From the NCBI RefSeq assembly GCF_009727055.1, contig NC_052359.1, forward strand, positions 7,081,567 to 7,145,566: 64,000 nucleotides of DNA, read 5' to 3'. The stretch comes from Benincasa hispida. Lineage: Eukaryota; Streptophyta; Magnoliopsida; Cucurbitales; Cucurbitaceae. How positions within the stretch are numbered: the stretch's first letter is position 1; the number at the start of each line of letters is the position of its first letter. The position numbers were made by a program, and so were the translations under genes. Below the pieces are notes generated by a model. That model made no database searches. It worked only from the letters and a program-made list of their open reading frames with translations, and was not told where the DNA came from. Shown here piece by piece: positions 1 to 9,648 of this stretch.

Positions 1-163
1 AGATTCAACGAGGAAAAGCAGTTTTCGGGAGCTTTAAAGGTAGTATCCTACACTTTTAATTCATTGTTTTTCCCTTCATGATGCATGCTTATTTCCTTTA
101 ATTTAAGAGCAATTATAGTGTAATTAGATCCTAATTCCGCTGCGTATGTCTCATGTTCCATCA
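1..163 (+). mobile_element. 3' end of a Copia-C type LTR (partial, enters from left)
   Basis: This stretch matches the last ~155 bp of the LTR at 58080-60067. Shared blocks include the GAGGAAAAG-AGTTTTC region, TTTCCTTTAA, AGAGCAATTA-AGTGTAATTAG and CTGCGTATGTCTC, and it ends in the same GTTCCATCA. The base after the terminal CA is not followed by the expected Met-tRNA primer site. Gag sequence starts at once, so either leader and PBS were deleted or this is an LTR inserted into gag. The 5' part lies outside the window. Confidence 0.8.
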
Positions 164-1112
164 GGAAACACATGATCACGACGATCCTAATCATCGAGGA
201 CTTATGTTCACTCTCGCGGAGGCTTGTCCTCCTATTCCAGCTCCAACTGCCGCTCGAAATGTTCTGGAGGCATACGAGCGATGGAAAAGGGCGAATGAGA
301 AGGATGAAGCGTATATCTTGGTAAGTCTTTCTGACATCTTGGCCAAGAAGCATGAGCCTATGGTCTCAGCCCGTGAGATCATGGAGTCCCTGCGGGGGAT
401 GTTTGGACAATCGTCTGAATAGCTTATGCATGAGGCTCTTAAATACATATTCAACTCCAAAATGCAAGAAGGCACCTCTGTTCGTGAACATGTCTAAACA
501 TGATGGTCCACTTTAATGTGGTGGAGTTGAATGGGTCTACCATCGATGAGGGCAGCTAGGTTAGCATAATCCTACATTCATTGCCCGAGAGCTTCCTACA
601 CTTTGTTAGCAATGTGATTCTTAACAAAGTGAAATATAACCTTACAACTCTCCTCAACGAGTTGTAGGCATACCAATCTTTACTGAAAAGTAAGAAGAGG
701 CAGAAGGGTAAGGCAAATGTTGTTTCATCCTCCAGGACGTTCCACAGAGGTTCGACCTCAGGAACAAAGTTTGCACCTTCCTTTTCTAACTCTGCAAAGG
801 GGAAGAAGAAGACGGGTGGTAAGGGAAAAGGGAAGGTACCTACTAACCCACCGCCTATCACCCCGAGGAGGCGTCCACCAGTTGCTACAGGAAAGTGTTT
901 CCATTGCAACCAAGATGGACACTGAAAGAGGAATTATCCTCGGTATCTGAAGGAGAAGAAAGCAGCCAAGGCTAAGGCCAAGGTGAATAAAGGTAAATGT
1001 GATTTACTTGTGCTCAAAACTTGTTTAGTGGAGAATGATGATTCTGCTTGGATAATTGATTCAGATGCCACTAACCATGTTTGTTCTTCTTTTCAGGGGA
1101 TTAGATCTTGGT
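164..1112 (+). pseudogene. gag: Copia gag capsid/zinc knuckle plus protease start, decayed
   Basis: Capsid-nucleocapsid protein of a Ty1/copia element. The open part (to 422) carries the capsid pattern LAEACPPIPAPT, then AYERWKRANEK, SLSDILAKK and REIMESLRGMFGQ. Further gag sequence is recognisable to ~950 across several frameshifts and stops. A zinc knuckle CFHCNQDGH is seen near 895-925, but the next codon is a stop (TGA, formerly Trp) and the last Cys of the CCHC has become Tyr. A lysine-rich stretch follows, then the start of the aspartic protease (DSAWIIDSDATNHV; the usual DSGA is DSDA). Sequence changes to an unrelated LTR near 1112. The gag N-terminus is missing. Parallel to the minus-strand gag at 20501-21207. 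Confidence 0.85.
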
Positions 1113-2146
1113 GACAGCTGGAGGCTGGTTATCATTAATTCCTTCACTTAATAAGTTATCAAAAAAATTAATAAGTTGGCTATCATTTATATTTATAATA
1201 ATATTAATTATTAGATAATTAATACTTTTTCTTTTAAATAACCAAATGTAGTGGGTGGTTATTGGATCATGGTAACCGTGAGTTTAAACGGAAATCAGTT
1301 TCCTATTTTTAAATGAAGAAGTTTTCACAAAAGTTTTGAAAAGAATTTGAGTTTTCTCTCTGGCGAAAAGAAACTCACAGAAGTCGTCAAGTAAATACAG
1401 ATTTACTAAACGATGGCTGGGCGAGCTAAATGATCGTACAGGTGCTAGTTAAAAGATCGTGCAGTGTTTACTAAACGATCGCATAGCTTTTCAAGACGAT
1501 CGCTGGCCCAAGGTAAATGATCGTGTAGAATTGACCGAGCTAAACAATAGAGTTAAACAATCGCATAGCTTTTGCTAGACGATCACATAGTTTTATCTAA
1601 ACGATTGGGCATTGACCTATACGATAGGTCTCTGACTTCTCCCACTTGCCCAGTCGTGTACGCGGTCATTGTTTCTTCCGTTCGTCTGCCTCACACCAAG
1701 TCCGAACAGAGCCCACCCTTTGGATTCTCACACCAAGAATACCAAGGTTGTCTTGTTGGTGGTGTCAGACTCAACTTGACATTGTCGAGATTTTTTGGAG
1801 GCCATTCGTGGTGTTGCGGAGGCCGTTCGCTGTTGTGGAGGAATTCGTGACCGAGGAGATCGTTGAGGACGAGCGTGAAGTGTTCGTGCAGTGTTGCAGT
1901 TGTGTAGATCGAGCGCTCGTGGTTGCTGTTGTTCGATCAGAGTGCGCATCGGAGCATGCAGCTGTTTCTGCCATCGTTAGTACAGTTTCTCCCTCTATAC
2001 ATTTGTTGTTCATGCTATAATTTCTCTGTATATTTGCACAACCGTTTGTAGTCAAGTCGACTGTAAATGTGTATGTTGATTCATGATTGTAATTTGGAAT
2101 AGTCTTGTTCCGCTACTCATGGAAATATTGATTCCAATTTCCTTCA
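1113..2146 (+). mobile_element. Copia-A 5' LTR, 5'-truncated
   Basis: About the last 1 kb of an LTR related to 14711-16912, 19028-20486, 27298-28248 and 32541-34440. Shared features are the GGTTATTGG-TCATGGTAACCGTGA block, the ACTCACAG-GTCAAGTAAATACAGATTTACTAAACGA-type stretch, TTCTCCCACTTGCCCA, GGTGGTGTC-GACTCAACT, and a tail ending TTTCCTTCA. A Met-tRNA primer site follows at 2155. It begins abruptly, joined to another element's gag/protease, so the LTR start is lost. The stretch 1390-1640 is rich in ACGATCG-like motifs. ORFs across it are not conserved with the sister LTRs. Confidence 0.85.
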
Positions 2147-2154
2147 ATTGGTAT

Positions 2155-2166
2155 TGGTATCAGAGC
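2155..2166 (+). other. Copia-A primer binding site (initiator Met tRNA type)
   Basis: TGGTATCAGAGC, the classic plant Copia/gypsy minus-strand primer site, starts 9 nt after the LTR end at 2146. The ATTGGT just before the PBS is duplicated (ATTGGTATTGGTATC). Confidence 0.9.
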
Positions 2167-4781
2167 TAGGTTTCTGATATTCCAAATTACAGATCTGAAT
2201 TGAATGGTTTTTACAGTCGCGGTGGGTTTCTGCATTTGTGGTTAACCGTTTTCTACATTTGTGGATGGATTTGATGAATGTTTCGAGTTTGATTGCCTTT
2301 TTGTTAAAGGTTTTGGTATTACAAAGTGTTAATTGTAAGGGCCCTCGTTTTAGGGCGAAATTAACTTTTCATTTGAGTCTGTAATTTGAACAGTTAGAGT
2401 TTGTTGAGTCGTTCGTGATGAAGTTTCGGCACATGGAGATGCAGTTCTCAACGAAGAAGAAGATCAAGCATTGATCGGATCATGTAGCCTCAGGTAAACG
2501 ATCGTAGGGATTTTACTAAGCAATCGTTTAGTATTTTTTCTAGACGATCGTATAGTATTTTCTAATCGATCATTTAGCTAATGCTAAGTGATGGGGTAAA
2601 TTGTTTACCATATCGCGTGGCATTGGTTGCGCGATCGCATAGGCGCTAGAGGTAGGCAATTGTAGTGGGAGCATGCAATGCTCGTCGTTTAGTAGAAGGC
2701 GCACACTAGACGATCGTGTAGTTAGCAAGCTTCATCGCTTCGTTACTACCTATGCGATACGGAGATGCTAGCTAAGGATCGCTTAGGCGATGGTGCTTCG
2801 CGGCATCGTAGTCGCTTAGACGATCGCAGAAGGCGGGTATCATGCGGAGCGCGCTAAGCGATCGTGTACTTCAGGCTTTCATCGCTTAGTAAAGGTACAA
2901 GATCGTGTTGTAATGGCTAAACGATTGTTTTTTATTTTTCTAGACGACCGTATAGTAATGCTAAACGATCGTTTAACTATGGAAGCGCTGGTAAGTGATA
3001 GAACGAAGGGTTTGTTTTATTGTGTAGACGATCGTGGGGTGCTTTGTACATGATGGATGGTTGAAGAAGCGATGCTTTGCTGAGCAGTTCAAGACTCGGT
3101 TCGCCTATTTGAACCGGAGACTCCTTGTCTTTGTAATAGTTAGCTTTCCTTTTTGTGTTTTAAGGCAATTTTACCCAGTTCATCAACTTTTATTGCTTTT
3201 ACAAGTGATGTATGGTACTTATATGTCAAAGTGTTTGTTATATAGTTAAAAACCCACCTTAGGTTATGCAATTACTCATGCATCATGTATTGTAAATGTT
3301 ATAATATTGCATGAAGAAATTAATTGAAAGCATGTGCATGCATCATGAAATATAAGAGTTATATTTTGCATGCATTGAGCATTATCATGCATCATCCTTT
3401 TACTATAAATGTTATAGTCCAAGGGTGAGCGGAAGCATGTTTTGCTTGTTTCATTGCGGTTTTGTAGAAGTGTTATATAAAAGAAGTAGCAATGAATGGA
3501 CAATGCATTAAGTATGACACTTAGGCCATTTATAAGCGTTATGAATGCCTTGCATGTGTTAGCTTCGCCTTGTGGTTATTTTCATTTATAAGTATTATAA
3601 AGGAAATTAGACCTAAAATCAATAATTCAGAGTTGCATACAGACTTAGGATGAACTCAAGTTTTTTTTTTTAAAAAGGGTTTTAAAATTGGATTGAGATA
3701 GACTTAAGTTCAAATGGTTCTAAAGAGTTTAGTAACCGAGATTAATCTTTTAAAATCGGTTTAATAGGATTAAATTGGTTGGAATAAAAGATTAAATTTT
3801 TTGTATACCTATCTATAAGGGACCTTTTGTCTAAGGCGGGTTCTGGCTAGGCTGGGGTTCTTAAATTGATGGAAACGTAACACCCCTACCTGGAACCTAC
3901 TTGGAAAGGTGAATTAGATAGATTTTCAACAAGCATGCGACATTTTGGTCAAAGACTCTGTTAAAGAGTTTAATGGATGATGATTAAAAGTTTTTCAACT
4001 ATCCAATGTAAAAGTTACTCTTGGAAAAACCTAAAAGTCACTTAGTTAAAATCCTTAGCCGTGTTTTTCTACGTAAACTAAACCCTAGGTTATAAAATAC
4101 TCAGTGGGAGGAGGAGGGGTATCACATATGTCTATGATTCCACTCACATTTCTCCTTGTATGTCACACCGTGAGATTCATGCTTGGCCTCGAGATGCCCT
4201 AGGATACATCCCCCTTCGGATGGTGTTTGCATGAGTCAATTTTAAGGTGGACAGAGAGAGTATTTATAGTAAATGGATGAAGGGTGTGTGCCAACATGCC
4301 CTATGGTCTCTGTCATTGGTTCATACTGTGAGATCATTCTATACGCCCTCGTGTCGCCTTCGATGCGGCCCCCTTCGAATGGGTTTTGTGCAGTTGGTCA
4401 GTATCAAGGTGAACTCCAAAAATGGATAGGGTCACTTTAGGTTTTGCCCCAATCAAATTTTTTTCCCTTCGGATTGGCCTTTTGGGATGGACATCTAGGG
4501 TTTAAACTGGCGAGTCACACTTACGGGAGATTGTTAAGTTAATGATCTCTTGGCCAAATCAATGATGGCTTGTCGTTATAGGAACAAGAGTTGTTCTGGT
4601 ATTAATGACTGGTTGAGATCTTCTCAATTCAGAGGAGGGATAACTGACCTCCTTTCGGCGACTTTTGTCCTAATCCTTTGAAGTGTCATTGCGAAACTAG
4701 ATGTCACACGGGGTTCATGTTAGTTTTGCTAAAACCTTATTGGATGTTGTTTTGTTTTACAACGGCTATTTGATTAAAACC
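2167..4781 (+). mobile_element. Copia-A untranslated leader (first part)
   Basis: No coding capacity seen. The first ~900 bp (2490-3040) contain at least a dozen degenerate copies of ACGATCGT-like motifs. From ~3080 the sequence is collinear with the minus-strand leader at 21208-23561 (shared CAGTTCAAGAC-CGGTTC and TTTGAACCGG) and with 61890-62461 of Copia-C (TGCCAACA-CCTATGGTCTCT, ATGGATAGGGTC). A non-coding leader of >2.5 kb therefore seems normal for this Copia group. It is interrupted at 4781 by a solo LTR and resumes at 7978. Small ORFs here (for example 3034-3249, 4247-4429) lack conservation and were not called. Confidence 0.75.
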
Positions 4782-4969
4782 TGTCAATCCTATACTCTAT
4801 TTTTTCCTACAAAAGTGAGTAACAAGTGTGTTAAGTAAAATTATGAAAGGAGATAAAGAAAGTAGGAAGATGGAGGAAGGAAATTCTAAGTGTTAGAAAT
4901 ACTTAGATGTGTGAGTTTTAGATAATATAACAAGTGGAAATTTTGAAGGCAAGGATAAGCTATGCGTTG

Positions 4970-5330
4970 GTACCAAGGGTGAACGCATGAGTGGAAGCTA
5001 TGATGCGATGGTAAGCAGCCGAAGGCATGCGGCCGAAGGAAATGCGTTGGCAGTTTGCTGTGATGTGAGGGTATGCGGTGAGGTGAGGGCATGCGATGAT
5101 GCGGTGCGAGGCATGCGTCCATGGATGGCATGCATCGAGGGAGGCATGCGACATTGGATGCAGTAGTGCTANCATTGGATGCAGTAGTGCTACACTATGC
5201 GTTGGTGATGTACTATGTGTTGGTGATGGCGCTATGCGGCAACACTATGCATTGGTGCTATGCGGCCTATGCATTGGTGCTGTGCGACAGTAGTACTAAA
5301 CGATGAGCTAGACGATGGAGTATGTGATGC
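4970..5330 (+). repeat. GCATGCG-rich degenerate repeat cluster in solo LTR
   Basis: A short-period, irregular cluster of GGCATGCG, GATGCGGTG, TATGCGTTGG and TATGCGGC words. Comparable ATGCG-rich stretches occur in the G1 LTRs (29390-29800, 35570-35850, 40330-40730). Open frames on both strands arise from the repetition, not from a gene. Confidence 0.6.
5152..5192. other. Single-N assembly join with identical 20-bp flanks
   Basis: Base 5172 is N. The ~20 bp before it (ACATTGGATGCAGTAGTGCTA region) and after it are the same sequence. This is what results when two overlapping contig ends are abutted with one N instead of being merged. A real 20-bp tandem duplication with one uncalled base is possible but less likely. 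Confidence 0.75.
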
Positions 5331-6178
5331 ATGCTAAAGTTATGTTATGAAACGAGGAAGGCTTAATGCATGGTTGATATGATAAGACAGCTATGCGTGG
5401 ACTAGGACATGAGTTAGCTTAGAAGTATGCAACCAAAGGAGGAACGCAAAAGCGTCTAAGTGAGCTATGCGTTGGCTAGATTGAGCGATGCATTGAGAAG
5501 GAGGTATGCGGCCATGTGGTCATAAGCATTGGCTTAGAAGCTGACCCTTGCGTTGACAGCCAAGAGGGAAAGATCATCTTGAAGATTGATCAGCTAAGCA
5601 AACTATCATAATCAGGTTTGACATTATCCTTTAAGGATGAGGTGGCAGCCTGATGTTAAAAGGAGAGCATGCAGCTGTTAGTTTAAAAAGAGAAGCCCGA
5701 CTTCAAGTAGAAGTTTGGAGAAATTCGCTCAGGCAAATGAAATAATTCTAAAGCCATTCAAACCCTGAGTATGTCTAGTTGCTGAGGTTGATATGCCGGA
5801 GGGAGATTCTAGCATAATCGAGCTGAAGTATGAAGAATCCGGTAGGAGGTCAAATTCTCAGGTAAGTTGGGCCAGTCTTGATGATTTGAGGATTCCGACA
5901 CAACCATGGGGAATTCTGAGCAGAAATTTTAAGTTAAGCTTGCTAAGACCATTTAGAGAATGTTTGTAGAAGGAAATTTCTTGAGAAAAGGCCTGGAAAA
6001 TTAGTTATTAAATATAAATTTAAATTTGGAATCTTGAGCAAACAGGCAGCTGCTTGGGTTGAACAAGTAAGTAGTTTTAAGGACTTGACAACGATGATGA
6101 GCGCATGCGTTGGAGGTTGAATTGGCGTAAGGATGCGCTGAGAAGCATTAGACCGTGCAACGCATATTGAAGCCATAA

Positions 6179-6560
6179 GCGCAAGATTGCGTTGGAATGA
6201 TGGGCACAATCAGATGAACGCATGGGGCATGCATTGATATGCCACCAGATAGGCGCATAAGCCAAATGATGGGCACAATCGGATGAAGGCATGGGGCATG
6301 CATCGATATGCCACTAGACGGGCGTATAAGCCGAATGATGGGTGCAATTGGATGAACGCATGGGGCATGCGTCGATATGCCACCAGACGGGCGCATAAGC
6401 CAAATGATGGGTGCAATTGGATGAACGCATGGGGCATACGTCGATATGCCACCAGACAAGCGCATAAGTCGAATGATGGGTGCAATCAGCCTCATGCATC
6501 GATGTGCCACAAGACGGGCTCATGAGTTGAGCGATGGGTGCAAAGATTGCTATGTGATGG
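6179..6560 (+). repeat. 69-bp tandem repeat, ~5 copies
   Basis: Units start at 6213, 6282, 6351 and 6420 (exact 69-bp spacing), with a partial unit before and a diverged one from 6489. Each reads GATGAACGCATGGGGCATG, then CGATATGCCACCAGACGGGC, then GCATAAGCCAAATGATGGGT and CAATTG, with a few substitutions. The period is divisible by three, so any stop-free frame stays open through the array. This explains the overlapping ORFs of 80-120 codons on both strands. Confidence 0.95.
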
Positions 6561-6989
6561 GCCATGCGATGGGCAGTAGCCGTATGCTGAAGGCTTAGAC
6601 GCATAGGAGGCTTGAACACTTAACGCAATGCATGGACGCAAGGCATGGACGCAAAGCATTGACGTTGCTGCCTAGTCAAGTTAAGGCCTAAGGATTTGGC
6701 TAGATGTTCAACGCACAGTAAGCATACATGAAGAGGATTGCCAAAGACTGTGAGTGACTCTAAATGCTTTAAATGTTTTAAGTAAATTGTTAATGCTTAT
6801 GAATGTCTAGCAATCATGTTTACTGAAAGCTATTTATGACAACTATTCACAAATAGTTACCAAGCAACGCATCACACATTAATGTTATATTTATGCTATG
6901 CTTTACAATGACTATGAGGATGCGTTAGTATGGGATGCGTTTGGGCATCTAAGTCATTAAGATATAAGAATATGCAAGTAGGTATAAGT

Positions 6990-7185
6990 AGCTCAGCACT
7001 GAAGTACACGGAGAAGGTACTGAAGCTCAGTCTTAGAATGTGAATAGCTCAATACTGAAGTACACAGAGAACGTACTGAAGCTTTGTCCTAGAATTTGAA
7101 TAGCTCGATACTGAAGTACATGGAGAAGGTATATGAGCAGCTCGATACCGAAGTACATGGAGAAGGTATATGAGCAGTAGTACCC
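6990..7185 (+). repeat. 56/37-bp tandem repeat in solo LTR
   Basis: Copies of AGCTC-ATACTGAAGTACA-GGAGAAGGTA start at 6990, 7046, 7102 and 7139. Spacing is 56, 56 and 37 bp; the last copy lost an internal 19 bp. No coding sense. Confidence 0.85.
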
Positions 7186-7977
7186 AAGGTATGACGGTGC
7201 TTAAACTAGAATTATATGCATAAATGAAAAGTTGTTATTGGTAGTGTCGAGATCACCCCATTTTAGCTATGGATTGATATTAAGGGATTGTGTAAATGTT
7301 GTCTCTCAACGAAGGGTGCAAATTATGATTGTAGGAAGTGAACAAAAAGAGTTCCTTTCCAGTTAAGTGGTAATGCTGTAAAGAATGATAAAGAGTGAGC
7401 AAAAAGGCCACTCTAGACAAATAGACAAAGGCATGATCTAGTTAGATAAGAAAATGCTATGTGATGTTGATGATGATATGAATAATAGTTACCAAGTTAA
7501 TATTTCAGTAAAAGCTTTCAGTTTTAATATGAAATTTATGTACGAACATTATGCTTAAATGTTAGTCACTCACTAAGCTTCTAACTCATGTTTTCAAATG
7601 TTTTCCTTTCAGGTAGCGATCAGTCCCCAAAAGAGTTCGCTGCTGCTGCTCTGCCACTTAAAGAGTCAGGTTGAAGGAAGCTTAATTGAAGATCTGTATT
7701 AGTTAGTACACATGTGTCCGTATAGTGACTAGTATTCTAGTTAGGGCTCACTAAATTGTAATATTCATGTATGAACGATACTTCGAAACCCTGTAATGTA
7801 AATGTGTTAAATTATGAGTTAACTGTTCAGTGTATTGATGATATGTATGCATTCAGGGTTTGAGCGAAATTTAATAGGTTAGATAGGCAGTAAGTGCCAG
7901 AAAAAGGGTTGGTAACTGCTGCAATCACCACTCCATCCAGGTTAAGAGGGTAATCTGGGGTGGGGTGTGACAAAACC

Positions 7978-8013
7978 TAATGTAGGTCAATGTGTTTTTT
8001 TTTTTCTTTTCAG
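7978..8013 (+). promoter_or_regulatory. End of Copia-A leader with splice-acceptor-like tract
   Basis: A run of T/C (TTTTTTTTTTTCTTTTCAG) ends at AG 8012-8013. The same signal stands before gag in Copia-C (AG at 62460-62461), and a weaker form (TTGTATGTTTCAG) before the minus-strand gag (219 nt inside 21000-21220). Polypyrimidine-AG just before gag suggests a 3' splice site of a leader intron. This is inference from sequence only. Confidence 0.5.
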
Positions 8014-8686
8014 CAACTCGTCAGTATTTCCGTTTAAAGCTTTTAAAAATGACTGATTTATTACAGTAGAAAGAATCGTGTGAAACGAATTTCGTGGAAA
8101 ACGACCTCCATCTCACTACTCTCCAAAAGAGGAGACAAGACAGTAAATATGATTTATTGGTCTTGGAGACATGTCGGGTAGAGAATGATGATTCTTCCTA
8201 GATCCTAGATTCAGGTGCTACCAATCATGTCAGTTTCTCTTACTAAGGATTTAGTTCCTGGAAAACGTTGCCACAGGGAGAAATGACTCTTCGAGTCGGT
8301 AATGGTGAGGTTGTTCCAACTGTTGCTGTACGCAGGTTGAAGTTATTTGTTGACAAGAAACGTTATCTGTTATTGGATAATGTTTTTATAGTTTTTCATA
8401 TAAAGAGGATCTTAATCTCGGTTTCTTGTCTCATTGAACAAGGCTATACCATCTCCTTTTTGGAGAATAAAGTGTTTATTTTCAAGAATGGAATGGAGAT
8501 TGGTTCTAGTTCAATGGAAAATAACTTATATGTACTAAGGTCGTTAGTCATAAAAGCCTTGTTTAACACTGAAATATTCAGTACGACAACAACAGCTAAA
8601 AGACCAAAGGTTTCTCCAAAGGAAAACACCCATCTTTGGCATTTAAGGTTAGGTCACATCAATCAAAATAGGATTGAGAAGTTGGT
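8014..8686 (+). pseudogene. pol: Copia-A protease and GAG-pre-integrase fragment, gag deleted
   Basis: Almost all of gag is missing. After ~115 bp of unrecognised sequence comes the region KYDLLVLETC, then the protease signature ILDSGATNHV (8206-8235), with in-frame stops at the Trp before it and in the following loop. The open frame 8268-8690 covers the end of protease (MTLRVGNGEVV, ISVSCLIEQGY) and the GAG-pre-integrase motif HLWHLRLGHINQNRIEKLV, the zinc-binding His region of the integrase N-terminus. The frame is cut at 8686 by an inserted Athila remnant and resumes at 11982. The apparent C-terminal residues after 8690 belong to that insertion. Confidence 0.85.
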
Positions 8687-8823
8687 TGATAGACAAAATT
8701 TTAATGCGTTGATGAATGATTCAAGTTCTTGTCCCCGAAAACGGTGCCAAAAACTTGATAGACGAAATTTTAATGCGTTGATGAATGATTCAAGTTCTTG
8801 TCCCCAGCAACGGTGCCAAAAAC
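8686..8823 (-). repeat. 69-bp direct duplication carrying primer sites
   Basis: Two adjacent copies starting at 8686 and 8755 (period 69), each TTGATAGAC-AAATTTTAATGCG, then ATGATTCAAGTTCTTG and TCCCC-ACGGTGCCAAAAACTT. The second contains TCCCCAGCAACGGTGCCA (8801-8818), which on the minus strand matches 16 of 18 bases of the Asp-tRNA primer site TGGCGCCGTTGCCGGGGA used by Athila/Tat elements. Confidence 0.8.
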
Positions 8824-9580
8824 TTTTAAAAAATTGAAAATGAATGATGTTGATGATGCGCTATGGCTTATGATAATATGCGATATTACGTTCTAATGTA
8901 TGTGATGATGCTGATATGCTCCGTAGTATGCGTTCGTGTATTGCGTGTCATAAGTTTTCTTATGCTGGAACCAAGTATAATTCCAACGTAAGTTTCTCAG
9001 AGTGATCTGAGGTTGAACATAAGGATTGTTATGTTTAAATGCGATACTAATGTGGTATATGCGACCGGTTAACATAAAGAATAATGAATTGGGTTTGCAG
9101 AAATGTAAAATGCGGTAAAGAGTAAATTGCGATGACAAGTAAATTGCGGTAAAGAATAAATTCCAGTAAAGAATAAAATGTGGTGGTAAATAAATTGCGA
9201 TAAAGTAAATTGCTGTGATAAAGTAAATGACTAAACTATTAATATACAGGTACTGGCTGTGAAGTTGTGCAAAAGAATCTGGTGAATGCGGTCGCAAGTC
9301 TTGTGAAGTGAATCAGAAAGAGAATGGGTTGAGGGAAAGGACATCGCAAGTTCGTCAATCTCGTTGAGGATGCAACTAAGGCTCCTCTTTCCCTTGGCTT
9401 ACACCTTTCAGTGATCGGCCGCGTTCCCATATATCTATGGTGAAACAGGGATGAACGTGATGAAGGCAAGGTTGTTTCCATCTCTGGAAATACTTCTAGT
9501 TAACGCATTCTTCCAACCTTCTTTCAATAGGCGGAATAACATCTTCACTTCTGCTTTCACAGTGTTACGGCATAAGCTAT
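8824..9580 (-). mobile_element. Partial Athila-like LTR of element N
   Basis: Homologous to 9700-10500 of the neighbouring LTR. Shared: TGCGT-TTG-GTGTCA then AAGTTT-CTT, ACCAAGTATAATT, GTTTCTCAG-GTGATC-GAGGT-GAACA, GTAAATTGCG words, GATCGGCC-CGTT-CCCA and TCTTCACTTCTGCT-TCACAG. Only the U5-side half is present. No gene. Confidence 0.7.
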
Positions 9581-9624
9581 ACAATGATGCAAGAAAGGTT
9601 CAAGTCCATGTCCCCATTACCAGT

Positions 9625-9642
9625 TCCCCGGCAACGACGCCA
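9625..9642 (-). other. Primer binding site of element N (Asp tRNA type)
   Basis: TCCCCGGCAACGACGCCA on the plus strand reads as TGGCGTCGTTGCCGGGGA on the element's strand, 17 of 18 identical to the plant tRNA-Asp complement. It lies 6 nt from the LTR end at 9649, as expected for Athila/Tat elements. Confidence 0.85.
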
Positions 9643-9648
9643 TAAACT

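Larger units (their letters stand above)
4782..7972 (+). mobile_element. Solo gypsy-type LTR, 3.19 kb, TSD AAACC
   Basis: A complete LTR with TGTCAATCC at the left end and GGTGTGACA at the right, flanked by a perfect 5-bp direct repeat AAACC (4777-4781 and 7973-7977). Removing it rejoins the Copia-A leader. Its start resembles the LTR at 25117 (TGT..AA.CCT, CT..TTTTCCTAC, AGT.AGTGA). Its middle shares GGTAAG-TGGGCCAGTCTTGATG and TTTGTAGAAGGAA with 26600-26720. Its end resembles the G1 LTR end (GGGGTGTGACA). No PBS, internal region or second LTR is present, so it is a recombination-derived solo LTR. It contains two tandem repeat arrays and a one-base assembly gap. ORFs inside are repeat artefacts. 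Confidence 0.85.

Noticed and set aside
1646..2020. 124-codon ORF in the Copia-A 5' LTR
   Set aside because: Not conserved in the sister LTRs at 16398, 19951 or 34052, where indels shift the frame.
6179..6560. CRISPR-like array
   Set aside because: Units are contiguous 69-bp tandem copies without unique spacers, and the setting is a plant LTR.
6148..6619. Overlapping repetitive ORFs on both strands (up to 120 codons)
   Set aside because: Product of the 69-bp tandem array, whose period is a multiple of three. All are short repeated peptides without domains.
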